Below are positions 16,137 through 24,167 of a stretch of DNA of 64,000 nucleotides, in pieces. The DNA lies in the NCBI RefSeq assembly GCF_002941025.1, contig NZ_PTJS01000001.1, positions 2,728,001 to 2,792,000 of the forward strand, given 5' to 3'. The DNA is from Streptomyces sp. QL37 (lineage in GTDB: Bacteria; Actinomycetota; Actinomycetes; Streptomycetales; Streptomycetaceae). Below the pieces are notes generated by a model. The model did not search any database and was not told the origin of the DNA. It worked only from the letters and a program-made list of their open reading frames with translations. Numbering within the stretch: position 1 is the first letter of the stretch; each line of letters starts with the position of its first letter. The position numbers and the translations under genes are program-made.

Positions 16137-17042
16137 TTACGCGGAACCTGCACCATCCGGCGCCGTCGCGGCGGCTGCCGGATCGGCCGTGGAAACGGCC
16201 GGGGCTGCCTCGCGGTCGGGCGCGAGCGGGTCGGTCACCGTGCCGGACTCCTCGTCGAAGAGCCCCTGCGCCAGCCTGGTCACCGCTGCGGGGACCGGCG
16301 GCGCCAGGTCGGCCACAGCTCGGAGACCGGACAGGACGTCGTCGGGTCGCACGGCAGGTGTCACGTGCCGCACTACCAGGCGCAGTATCGCACAGGGCCT
16401 GTCCCCGGACCTATCAGGCTGTGGATCAAGAGCCTCCAGACCGGCGACCGCCGCACGGGCGTCGAAGGTCCGCATGCCGTTCTTCGCGCGGCGCTGGACC
16501 TCCACGGTCTCCGCGCCCAGGAAGGCGGCGACGGCCTTTTCGGCGTCCTGAACGGTGACCCCGTCCAGCCGCATCTCCCATACGGAGGCGGTGAGCCGGT
16601 CCGCGAGCCCCGAGGTACGGGCCTCCACCGCGTCGATGACGTCGAGGCCCTCGGGCATCGACGCGTCGAGCAGCTTGCGCAGAGTGTCCGGATCCCGCGC
16701 CTCGGTGAGGGCGATCTCCAGGAATTCGGCCTCGCTGCCCGTGCCCGTGGGGGCGGCGTTGGCGTACGACACCTTCGGGTGCGGGGTGAAGCCGGCCGAG
16801 TAGGCCATCGGCACCTCGGAGCGGCGCAGCGCCCGCTCGAAGGCACGCTGGAAGTCTCTGTGACTGGTGAACCGGAGGCGGCCCCGCTTGGTGTAGCGCA
16901 GTCGGATGCGCTGCACCGCCGGTGCGGGCGGCGGGCCTTCGGGCTGTCGCTTGCCCAGTGGTTCTTCTCCTCGGTGCGGGGCGGCCGCGGTGGCGAGCCG
17001 CCCACGAAGTACGGGGTGCCCCGGGGTGCCGCTCCGGCTCAC
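16137..17042 (-). CDS. TIGR03936 / DUF2344 radical-SAM-associated protein
   Basis: The core begins QRIRLRYTKRGRLRFTSHRDF and continues through RRSEVPMAYSAGFTPHPKVSYANA, the hallmark of the DUF2344 family. In many bacteria this domain is fused to the C-terminus of a TIGR03960 radical SAM protein. Here that partner is a separate gene at 19376-21301. The listed start is a GTG overlapping the upstream stop as GTGA. However, a GAGGAGAA Shine-Dalgarno precedes an in-frame CTG at 16958, which would give a protein starting LGKRQPEG. The first 28 residues are unconserved in appearance, so the internal start is a serious alternative. The biochemical role of the family is not established. Confidence 0.85.
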   Translation of the reverse strand: MSRSGTPGHPVLRGRLATAAAPHRGEEPLGKRQPEGPPPAPAVQRIRLRYTKRGRLRFTSHRDFQRAFERALRRSEVPMAYSAGFTPHPKVSYANAAPTGTGSEAEFLEIALTEARDPDTLRKLLDASMPEGLDVIDAVEARTSGLADRLTASVWEMRLDGVTVQDAEKAVAAFLGAETVEVQRRAKNGMRTFDARAAVAGLEALDPQPDRSGDRPCAILRLVVRHVTPAVRPDDVLSGLRAVADLAPPVPAAVTRLAQGLFDEESGTVTDPLAPDREAAPAVSTADPAAAATAPDGAGSA

Positions 17043-18172
17043 CCCCGCTTGACGGTTTCGTCGGCAAGCGGGGAGATCTCGGGTGCGGGCGCCGCGCTGG
17101 GGACAGTCGTTGTCCTACCCAGGGTACGCGCAGCGGACCCTTCGAGTTCCCGCGCGTCCGTGACCTGCGGTGGTCCCACCAGCGCGCGCCACGCGTCCCT
17201 GCGGGCCGCGCGGAGGGTCTCCCGGGCCGAGGCGAGTGCGCCGCGGGCCGCGCGTCCCGCCTCCAGCGCGACCCGCTTGACGGGCGCCCAGGCCACGTCG
17301 CGCAGGAAGTGCCCCACCGGTGTGCACACCGCGCGGTATACCCAGGTCACCGGCGCACCGACCAGGTGCCATGCCAGCCAGGCCAGGGCGCGGCCGACGG
17401 CGCGGGAGATGAACCCGGCGATCCGCCAGGCGACGCCGAAGGCCGCGGCGATCTCCCGGCCCACCGGCGCGAGGACACGGCGGTACGCCCATGCGAGCGG
17501 CAGCACGAGCAGGGTCGTGGCCAGCCACACGACCGCGGTCCACAGCCCCCGGCCGGTGGCGGCGATCCCCTTTCCGGCCATCAGGAGCGTCCAGGCGATG
17601 CCGTGTCCCACCGGGGTCAGCACGTGCCGGTGGAACCACACGAGCGGCAGCACGACCAGGTGCACCACGAGCCGGTCCACCGCGAGGCCGAGCGGCTTCA
17701 GGACGTACCGCCATACGCCGACGGCGGGCCACACCAGAAGAAGGGTGACGAGTCCGGTTACCGCCGGGACGAGCAGTTTGCCGTACACCCACCGCAGCCC
17801 GTGTCCCGCCGGGGTGAGCACGGCTCCGTGGAGCCACACCAGCGGGACGACGACCCCGTACCGCACGAGCGGGACGACGACGTGGCGCCACAGGCCCACC
17901 CAGGGCCGTACGAGAAGGGCCACGGTCAGCCAGGCGAGCGCCCTCCCGGCCGGGACGAGCACCTGGTCGTACAGCCACTCCACCGCCCGTCCGAGGGGGC
18001 GCAGCATCACCCGCTCCGCGAGACGGCCTCCCGCGACGAGAAGGTCCCAGAGCATGCGGACCGGCAGGACCAGGACCAGCACCAGGATCCTGACCGGAAT
18101 CCTGACGAGGGTCGTCAGGCAGCCTTCTCCGCCTTCGTACGGCGCGGGTGTGCGGTGCTTGTCGAGGTCCAT
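17039..18172 (-). CDS. Internally repetitive multi-pass membrane protein, unknown function
   Basis: About 377 residues from the ATG at 18172. After a short soluble start (MDLDKHRTPAPYEGG) almost the whole protein is hydrophobic. It contains seven or eight imperfect copies of a unit with a hydrophobic stretch, a Trp/Arg pair and a Pro-x-Gly-His/Arg turn: VLVPAGRALAW, VLTPAGHGLRW, VLKPLGLAVDR, VLTPVGHGIAW, VLAPVGREIAA, VCTPVGHFLRD. The C-terminal ~70 residues are basic and soluble. I do not recognise a family. It sits between a secreted protein and the DUF2344 gene and overlaps the latter by four bases. The open frame extends to 18307, but that would overlap the preceding gene by about 85 bases, which favours the shorter start. 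Confidence 0.75.
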   Translation of the reverse strand: MDLDKHRTPAPYEGGEGCLTTLVRIPVRILVLVLVLPVRMLWDLLVAGGRLAERVMLRPLGRAVEWLYDQVLVPAGRALAWLTVALLVRPWVGLWRHVVVPLVRYGVVVPLVWLHGAVLTPAGHGLRWVYGKLLVPAVTGLVTLLLVWPAVGVWRYVLKPLGLAVDRLVVHLVVLPLVWFHRHVLTPVGHGIAWTLLMAGKGIAATGRGLWTAVVWLATTLLVLPLAWAYRRVLAPVGREIAAAFGVAWRIAGFISRAVGRALAWLAWHLVGAPVTWVYRAVCTPVGHFLRDVAWAPVKRVALEAGRAARGALASARETLRAARRDAWRALVGPPQVTDARELEGSAARTLGRTTTVPSAAPAPEISPLADETVKRG

Positions 18173-18222
18173 GACGTCAGGGACGCCAGGACCCGCCCCA
18201 GGGTTTCCCGGCGGGGAGGAAG

Positions 18223-19146
18223 TCAGCAGAGAGCCACGGCGCGCACGGACCCGCCGAGGTTCTCGTCGTCGGTGCCGAGGAGCGCGTCGGCGGACGCGGG
18301 CAGGCACTCCACCGCCTCGATCTTGTAGCGGGGGAAGGTGCCGAGTACGGCCGGAGCGGTCGCGAGCGTGACCCGCACCTTGCCGTCGGCCGAGACGCCG
18401 ACCCTGCCCGCTTCGCTCACCGCCGAGTCGAACGGGCCGTCGTCACCCGCGTCCGCGGCCGAACTCACGATGATCCGGCCCGAGCCGGTCACCGTGATGT
18501 CGGAGATGTGGCGGGTGCCGGCGTCGGCCGGATGGGCCGCACGGTAGGCCCGGCGTGTCACGGTGCCGAACAGGGGCTGCCCCCAGGAGGCGAAGGTGAG
18601 GGGCGCCGCGTACAGCGTGGCGGGGCGGCCGTCGCCCGCTCCCCGGTCGGCCCACAGGGCGGCGAGCTTCCCGTTCCGTGCGACCAGCGCGAAGCTCTCG
18701 AAGTCGTCGCCGGCACCGATCGACGGGAGCGGCGAGTGGTCGACGACCTTCGCCGTCGACCCCGTGACCTTCAGCCGGTAGACGATGCCGCGGGCGGTGA
18801 GCGCCAGATACTCCCCGGGCATTCCCGGAATGCCCTCGATGGCTTCGAGGTCGACGGGCTCCGGCCCGTCCCAGGTCACCGGTGAGACGTCGTCCGAGTC
18901 CGCCCGGTGGGTGATCCGGGAGATCCGCTGCTGCCCGGAGCCCTTGTTGTCGTGCACGACGAGCGCGTTCACCCCGGTCCCGTCCCCGGCGGGGCCCTCG
19001 TACGCGAGGCCGCTGACACCGCTGCGGACGTCGCCGCCGGTCCTGTGCCATGCGCCGTCGGCGCCGGCGGGGACGGCGGTGAGCACCGTCAGCAGCGCGG
19101 TGGCCGCCGTGAGTCCGGCCATGGGCTGCAACATCGAGAGTTTCAC
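18223..19146 (-). CDS. Secreted protein, probable esterase-like beta-propeller
   Basis: 307 residues with a clear signal peptide (hydrophobic GLTAATALLTVLTAVPAGA, cleavage near residue 29 before DGAWHR). The mature part reads as short beta-strand blades with WDGPEPVDLEAI, GEYLALTARGIVYRL and ESFALVARNGKLAALW, reminiscent of esterase-like phytase or lactonase beta-propellers, though I cannot name a family firmly. Two Cys residues lie near the C-terminus. The start is GTG. It is one gene upstream of the repetitive membrane protein and is separated from the gene before it by a hairpin. Confidence 0.75.
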   Translation of the reverse strand: MKLSMLQPMAGLTAATALLTVLTAVPAGADGAWHRTGGDVRSGVSGLAYEGPAGDGTGVNALVVHDNKGSGQQRISRITHRADSDDVSPVTWDGPEPVDLEAIEGIPGMPGEYLALTARGIVYRLKVTGSTAKVVDHSPLPSIGAGDDFESFALVARNGKLAALWADRGAGDGRPATLYAAPLTFASWGQPLFGTVTRRAYRAAHPADAGTRHISDITVTGSGRIIVSSAADAGDDGPFDSAVSEAGRVGVSADGKVRVTLATAPAVLGTFPRYKIEAVECLPASADALLGTDDENLGGSVRAVALC

Positions 19147-19312
19147 TGGGGGCCGCTCGCCTTCTCCGTCAGACCTACTCCGTCGGGCCGGCGCGCACGC
19201 ACGCGCCGGACGTCAGGTTATTGATCTTGGTGAGCGGTTCCGGACACCGTTACGCCGTTCGCCGTGGCTCGAAGGGCGGCCCGGAAGGGGAGCTCACCGC
19301 CCCGACAGCGGT

Positions 19313-19344
19313 CCGCCCCGCCGGGCAGGGGCCAGGCGGGGCGG
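19313..19344 (-). terminator. Hairpin terminator after the TIGR03960 radical SAM gene
   Basis: A perfect 10-bp GC stem (19313-19322 with 19335-19344) and 12-base loop lies 31 bases after the stop at 19376, ahead of the secreted-protein gene. Confidence 0.7.
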
Positions 19345-19375
19345 GAACGGCTGTCACCCGTACGAGGGCGCGGTG

Positions 19376-21301
19376 TTACTTCACCACCGTCAGCGGCAGG
19401 AGCTTCTTGCCGGTGGGGCCGATCTGGATGTCCAGGTCGAGCTGCGGGCACACGCCGCAGTCGAAGCAGGGCGTCCAGCGGCAGTCCTCGACCTCGGTCT
19501 CGTCGAGGGAGTCCTGCCAGTCCTCCCAGAGCCAGTCCTTGTCGAGACCGGAGTCCAGGTGGTCCCAGGGCAGGACCTCCTCGTACGTCCGCTCACGGGT
19601 GGTGTACCAGTCGACGTCGACCCCGAAGACGGGGAGCGCCTTCTCCGCGCTCCTCATCCAGAGGTCGTAGCTGAAGTGCTCGCGCCAGCCGTCGAAGCGG
19701 CCGCCGGACTCGTAGACCTCGCGGATGACGGCGCCGACCCGGCGGTCACCGCGGGAGAGCAGTCCCTCGACGATGCCGGGCTTGCCGTCGTGGTAGCGGA
19801 AGCCGATGGAGCGGCCGTACTTCTTGTCGTCGCGGATCTTGTCCCGGAGCTTCTTCAGCCGGGCGTCGGTGTCCTCGGCGCTGAGCTGCGGGGCCCACTG
19901 GAAGGGGGTGTGCGGCTTGGGCACGAATCCGCCGATGGAGACCGTGCAGCGGATGTCGTTCTGCCCGGAGACCTCGCGGCCCTTGGCGATCACGTTGACC
20001 GCCATGTCACCGATCTGGAGGACGTCCTCGTCGGTCTCGGTGGGCAGGCCGCACATGAAGTACAGCTTCACCTGGCGCCAGCCGTTGCCGTACGCGGTGG
20101 CGACCGTACGGATCAGGTCCTCCTCCGAGACCATCTTGTTGATGACCTTGCGCATGCGCTCGGAGCCGCCCTCGGGGGCGAAGGTGAGGCCGGACCTGCG
20201 GCCGTTGCGGGTCAGCTCGTTGGCCAGGTCCACGTTGAACGCGTCGACGCGGGTGGACGGCAGCGAGAGGCCGATCTTGTCGTCCGTGTAGCGGTCGGCG
20301 AGGCCCTTGGCGATGTCACCGATCTCGGAGTGGTCCGCGGAGGAGAGCGACAGGAGGCCGACCTCCTCGAACCCGGTGGCCTTGAGCCCCTTCTCCACCA
20401 TCTCGCCGATGCCGGTGATGCTTCGCTCCCGCACGGGGCGCGTGATCATGCCGGCCTGGCAGAAACGGCAGCCGCGGGTGCAGCCGCGGAAGATCTCCAC
20501 GGACATCCGCTCGTGGACGGTCTCGGCGAGGGGAACGAGCGGCTGCTTGGGGTACGGCCATTCGTCGAGGTCCATGACGGTGTGCTTGGACACCCGCCAC
20601 GGCACACCGGACTTGTTGGGCACGACGCGGCCGATGCGGCCGTCGGGGAGGTATTCGACGTCGTAGAAGCCGGGGACGTAGACGCCGCCCGTCCTCGCGA
20701 GGCGGAAGAGAACCTCCTCGCGGCCGCCGGGCCGGCCCTCGGCCTTCCAGGCGCGGATGATCTCGGTGATCTCCAGGACCGCCTGCTCACCGTCTCCGAT
20801 GACCGCGCAGTCGATGAAGTCCGCGATCGGCTCGGGGTTGAACGCGGCGTGGCCGCCCGCCAGCACGATCGGGTGGTCGACGGTGCGGTCCCTGGACTCC
20901 AGCGGGATGCCCGCGAGGTCGAGGGCCGTGAGCATGTTGGTGTACCCGAGCTCGGTGGAGAAGCTGAGGCCGAACACGTCGAACGCGCCGACGGGGCGGT
21001 GGCTGTCCACGGTGAACTGGGGCACCTTGTGCTCGCGCATCAGCTCCTCGAGGTCGGGCCACACGCTGTACGTGCGCTCGGCGAGGACGCCCTCGCGCTC
21101 GTTGAGCACCTCGTAGAGGATCATGACGCCCTGGTTGGGGAGTCCGACCTCGTAGGCGTCCGGGTACATGAGTGCCCAGCGGACGTCGCACTCGTCCCAC
21201 GGTTTGACGGTGGAGTTCAGCTCACCGCCGACGTACTGAATGGGCTTCTGCACATGCGGGAGCAGAGCTTCGAGCTGTGGGAAGACCGACTCGGCAGACA
21301 T
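19376..21301 (-). CDS. TIGR03960 family B12-binding/radical SAM protein
   Basis: 641 residues from the ATG at 21301, which has GAAGG upstream. The N-terminal ~200 residues resemble a B12-binding fold (YPDAYEVGLPNQGVMILYE). FRGCTRGCRFCQAGMI is a radical SAM motif with the three cluster Cys in CxxxCxxC spacing. FAPEGGSERMRKVINK and KLYFMCGLPTETDEDV are typical of MiaB-like radical SAM barrels. The C-terminus carries a Cys-rich CFDCGVCPQLD. The usual fusion partner (DUF2344) is encoded separately at 16137-17042 with two unrelated genes in between. The substrate is unknown. Confidence 0.9.
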   Translation of the reverse strand: MSAESVFPQLEALLPHVQKPIQYVGGELNSTVKPWDECDVRWALMYPDAYEVGLPNQGVMILYEVLNEREGVLAERTYSVWPDLEELMREHKVPQFTVDSHRPVGAFDVFGLSFSTELGYTNMLTALDLAGIPLESRDRTVDHPIVLAGGHAAFNPEPIADFIDCAVIGDGEQAVLEITEIIRAWKAEGRPGGREEVLFRLARTGGVYVPGFYDVEYLPDGRIGRVVPNKSGVPWRVSKHTVMDLDEWPYPKQPLVPLAETVHERMSVEIFRGCTRGCRFCQAGMITRPVRERSITGIGEMVEKGLKATGFEEVGLLSLSSADHSEIGDIAKGLADRYTDDKIGLSLPSTRVDAFNVDLANELTRNGRRSGLTFAPEGGSERMRKVINKMVSEEDLIRTVATAYGNGWRQVKLYFMCGLPTETDEDVLQIGDMAVNVIAKGREVSGQNDIRCTVSIGGFVPKPHTPFQWAPQLSAEDTDARLKKLRDKIRDDKKYGRSIGFRYHDGKPGIVEGLLSRGDRRVGAVIREVYESGGRFDGWREHFSYDLWMRSAEKALPVFGVDVDWYTTRERTYEEVLPWDHLDSGLDKDWLWEDWQDSLDETEVEDCRWTPCFDCGVCPQLDLDIQIGPTGKKLLPLTVVK

Positions 21302-21351
21302 CTGAGGACCTTCGTAGCTGGCAGGGGTGACCACCAAGCGTAACCCGGTGC

Positions 21352-22893
21352 TCAGCCTTTCAACGCCGCGCGCAGCTCCGGCCGCGACGCCGCAGCCCAG
21401 ACCTCGGGCAGTTCGCGCTCCCGTGCCGCAGCCGCGGCCTCCTCCCGCCCGTACAGCAGGCCCCAGGTGAACGCGGACTCCCCCGCGCCGTGGGCCTGGA
21501 CCGCCAGGGTGCGCAGGGCCTCCCGGGCCACGACGCTGTCCTGGTGGTCACCGAGGACCGACTGCACGGACTTCATCCGTCCGGCGAACTTCTTGGCCGG
21601 CTTGCCCAGCGCGGGCCGGGCGGCCTCGGCGGCGTACCGGACACGTTTGGCGGCCTTGCGCGCTTCGTGCATGGCCACGTCGCGTTCCACGCCCGGGTGC
21701 TGGTCCAGCGCGCGCCCGACACGGGCGGCGAGACGTTCGTAGTCCTTGAGCACGGCGCGGGGCAGGGCGTCACCCGCCGGCCGTGCGGCCCCGGGGAGCA
21801 GGGGCGGGTCGGCGAGGAGGCCGTCGAGGGAGTCCAGCAGGGCCAGGTAGCGCTCCGCGTCGAGCACGGAGGCGACCCGTCGCCGTGAACCGGTGCGCCT
21901 GGCGACGGAGGTGAGTGTCAGCCGGGCGCTCACGGGGCCCAGGAGGAGGGTGTCGGGCAGCGCGGCGACGTCGGAGCCGAGCCGTTCGCCGAGGACTTCC
22001 TGGTCGCGGTCGACCCCGAGCTCGGCGGCGAGCCACTTCAGCTCGTCGCGGAGGGGATCGGTGACGGTCCGGTCGAGCACCTTGCCGTACGTCCGGAAGG
22101 CGCTGCGGAGCCGGCGGGTGGCGACCCGCATGCGGTGCACGCTGTCGGGCAGGTCGCGGCGGACGGCGGGGTCGAGCTCGACGAGGGCCGTGACCTGGCG
22201 GCGTACGTAGGCGAGCACGTGGTCGCCCGCGGTGCGCGGGGAAGGCTCCTTCGCCTTCGCCTTCGCCCTCGCCTGCGCCGGCTTCCCCGGGGCGGTCTCG
22301 GCCAGCGCCCTGGCCAGCTTGGACGGCGCGGCCGAGGGCCTGATGCCGGCCTTGCGCAGCCGCCGCTCGACGGCGTCGAGGAGGGCCGGGTCGACGTCGT
22401 CGGCCAGCTCGACCTCCAGCTCGGTCCACGCCGACGTGGTGCCGTGCCCGTCCTCGGTGAGCCGCTCCGCGAGGACCTCGTCGATGCTCAGCTCGGCGAG
22501 CAGGGCTCCGTCCTCGCCGAGGAGGTGGTGGACGTCCCGGGCGGAGAGGATCCGGACGACCGGGGTCACCGCCGCGTGCCGCACCCGGGAGCGGAGCAGC
22601 TCGCCGAGGGCGGGCGGCAGGGTGTCGGTGAGCGGGGCCCTGATCTCGTCACGGACGCCGGCGGAGACGGGGAGCTTGAGGTGCCACCCGGCGTCGTCCC
22701 CGCCCGTTCTGCGGCGCAGCGTGAGGGAGTCCGAGGCCAGCCGGAGGTCCTCGGTGTCGTAGTAGACGGCGTCCAGTTCGCTCAGGCCCCGGTGGACGAC
22801 CGCGGAGACCCCGGCCGCACGTGTCAGGTCGGGCAGCCTGGTCTCGGGGGTCGCTTCGTACTTCCGCTCGATCTCACGCTTCGAGTCCGCCAT
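21352..22893 (-). CDS. CYTH and CHAD domain protein
   Basis: 513 residues. The N-terminal REIERKYEA (ExExK) and later Arg/Lys/Glu positions mark a CYTH triphosphate tunnel domain (~1-200). Residues ~215-505 are a CHAD domain with regularly spaced basic/His helices: DSVHRMRVATRRLRSAFR, DVAMHEARKAAKRVRYAAE and VLGDHQDSVVARE. A linker rich in Ala/Lys joins the two. CHAD domains are known to bind polyphosphate, and CYTH proteins hydrolyse inorganic triphosphate, so a polyphosphate-related role is likely. It is upstream of the radical SAM gene by about 50 bases and may be co-transcribed with it. Confidence 0.93.
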   Translation of the reverse strand: MADSKREIERKYEATPETRLPDLTRAAGVSAVVHRGLSELDAVYYDTEDLRLASDSLTLRRRTGGDDAGWHLKLPVSAGVRDEIRAPLTDTLPPALGELLRSRVRHAAVTPVVRILSARDVHHLLGEDGALLAELSIDEVLAERLTEDGHGTTSAWTELEVELADDVDPALLDAVERRLRKAGIRPSAAPSKLARALAETAPGKPAQARAKAKAKEPSPRTAGDHVLAYVRRQVTALVELDPAVRRDLPDSVHRMRVATRRLRSAFRTYGKVLDRTVTDPLRDELKWLAAELGVDRDQEVLGERLGSDVAALPDTLLLGPVSARLTLTSVARRTGSRRRVASVLDAERYLALLDSLDGLLADPPLLPGAARPAGDALPRAVLKDYERLAARVGRALDQHPGVERDVAMHEARKAAKRVRYAAEAARPALGKPAKKFAGRMKSVQSVLGDHQDSVVAREALRTLAVQAHGAGESAFTWGLLYGREEAAAAARERELPEVWAAASRPELRAALKG

Positions 22894-22935
22894 ATGACGA
22901 ACCTATCCGCGATACCCCGGGATATGCAGGGCGGA

Positions 22936-22971
22936 GCCCGGGCCGTCCGGCATGTGCCGGGCGGCCCGGGC
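22936..22971 (-). terminator. Terminator of the mre/rodA cluster
   Basis: A 17-bp stem with one wobble pair (22936-22952 with 22955-22971) and a two-base loop begins three bases after the rodA stop. Confidence 0.75.
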
Positions 22972-22973
22972 GC

Positions 22974-24167
22974 TCAGGCCGACATCGGCCGTTGCACCTT
23001 GATCGACTGGAGCAGTCCGACGGCCACCCAGACGGCGAACATCGACGAGCCCCCGTAGGACACGAACGGGAGCGGGAGCCCTGCCACCGGCATGATCCCG
23101 AGTGTCATTCCGATGTTCTCGAAGGACTGGAAGGCGAACCAGGCGATGATGCCGGCGGCCACGATCGTCCCGTACAGCTCGGTCGTCCCGCGGGCGATAC
23201 GGCAGGCACGCCACAGGACGACACCGAGCAGGACGATGATCAGCCCGGCTCCGAGGAAGCCGAGCTCCTCGCCCGCGACGGTGAAGACGAAGTCGGTCTG
23301 CTGTTCGGGGACGAACTGGCCCGTCGTCTGGGAGCCGTTGAAGAGCCCCGTGCCGGTGAGTCCGCCGGAGCCGATCGCGATGCGGGCCTGGTTGGTGTTG
23401 TAGCCGACGCCGGCCGGGTCCAGTGCCGGGTTGGCGAAGGCCGCGAAGCGGGCGATCTGGTAGTCGTCCAGGACCCCGAGCTGCCAGACGGCCAGCGCCC
23501 CCGCCGTACCCGCGCCGAGGAGCCCGAAGACCCAGCGGTTCGACGCGCCGGAGGCGAGGAGCACGCCGAGCACGATGACGGCCATGACCATCACGGAGCC
23601 GAGGTCGGGCATCAGCATGACGACGGCCATCGGGACCAGGGCCAGGCCGAGGGCCTTGGCGACGGTCCGGTGGTCGGGGTGCAGCTGGTCGCCCGCGTCG
23701 ACCCGGGCGGCGAGCAGCATCGCCATGCCCAGGATGATCGTGATCTTGGTGAACTCGGAGGGCTGGAGGGAGAAGCCGCCGGGAAGCAGGATCCAGGCGT
23801 GCGCGCCGTTGACGGTCGCGCCCAGCGGGGTGAGGACCGCGAGGACGAGCAGGACCGACAGCCCGTAGAGGACCGGCACCGCTCCCCGCAGGGTGCGGTG
23901 CCCGAGCCAGATCGTGCCGATCATCAGCGCGAGGCCGATGCCGGTGTTGAGCCCGTGCCGGAAGAGGAAGTAGTAGGGATCGCCGTGCGTGAGGGTCTCA
24001 CGGTTACGGGTCGCCGACCAGACCAGCAGCGAGCCGACGAAGGACAGCGCGACGGCCGATCCGAGCAGGGGCCAGTCCAGCCGCCGCACGACGGAGTCGC
24101 GGGCGGTGAGCCTGGCCCAGACGGAGCGTTCCTCGGGGCCGTAGCGCGAGACGGAGAAACCTGCCAT
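22974..24167 (-). CDS. rodA: FtsW/RodA/SpoVE family peptidoglycan polymerase
   Basis: 397 residues with about ten transmembrane segments. VNGAHAWILLPGGFSLQPSEFTK is the SEDS signature loop, and FQSFENIGMTLGIMPVAGLPLPFVSYGGSS is the diagnostic C-terminal motif. It polymerises lipid II in partnership with a class B penicillin-binding protein, here the gene immediately upstream, whose stop overlaps its start by one base (TGATG). In S. coelicolor the corresponding gene has been called sfr and acts with the mre genes in spore-wall synthesis. Confidence 0.94.
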   Translation of the reverse strand: MAGFSVSRYGPEERSVWARLTARDSVVRRLDWPLLGSAVALSFVGSLLVWSATRNRETLTHGDPYYFLFRHGLNTGIGLALMIGTIWLGHRTLRGAVPVLYGLSVLLVLAVLTPLGATVNGAHAWILLPGGFSLQPSEFTKITIILGMAMLLAARVDAGDQLHPDHRTVAKALGLALVPMAVVMLMPDLGSVMVMAVIVLGVLLASGASNRWVFGLLGAGTAGALAVWQLGVLDDYQIARFAAFANPALDPAGVGYNTNQARIAIGSGGLTGTGLFNGSQTTGQFVPEQQTDFVFTVAGEELGFLGAGLIIVLLGVVLWRACRIARGTTELYGTIVAAGIIAWFAFQSFENIGMTLGIMPVAGLPLPFVSYGGSSMFAVWVAVGLLQSIKVQRPMSA

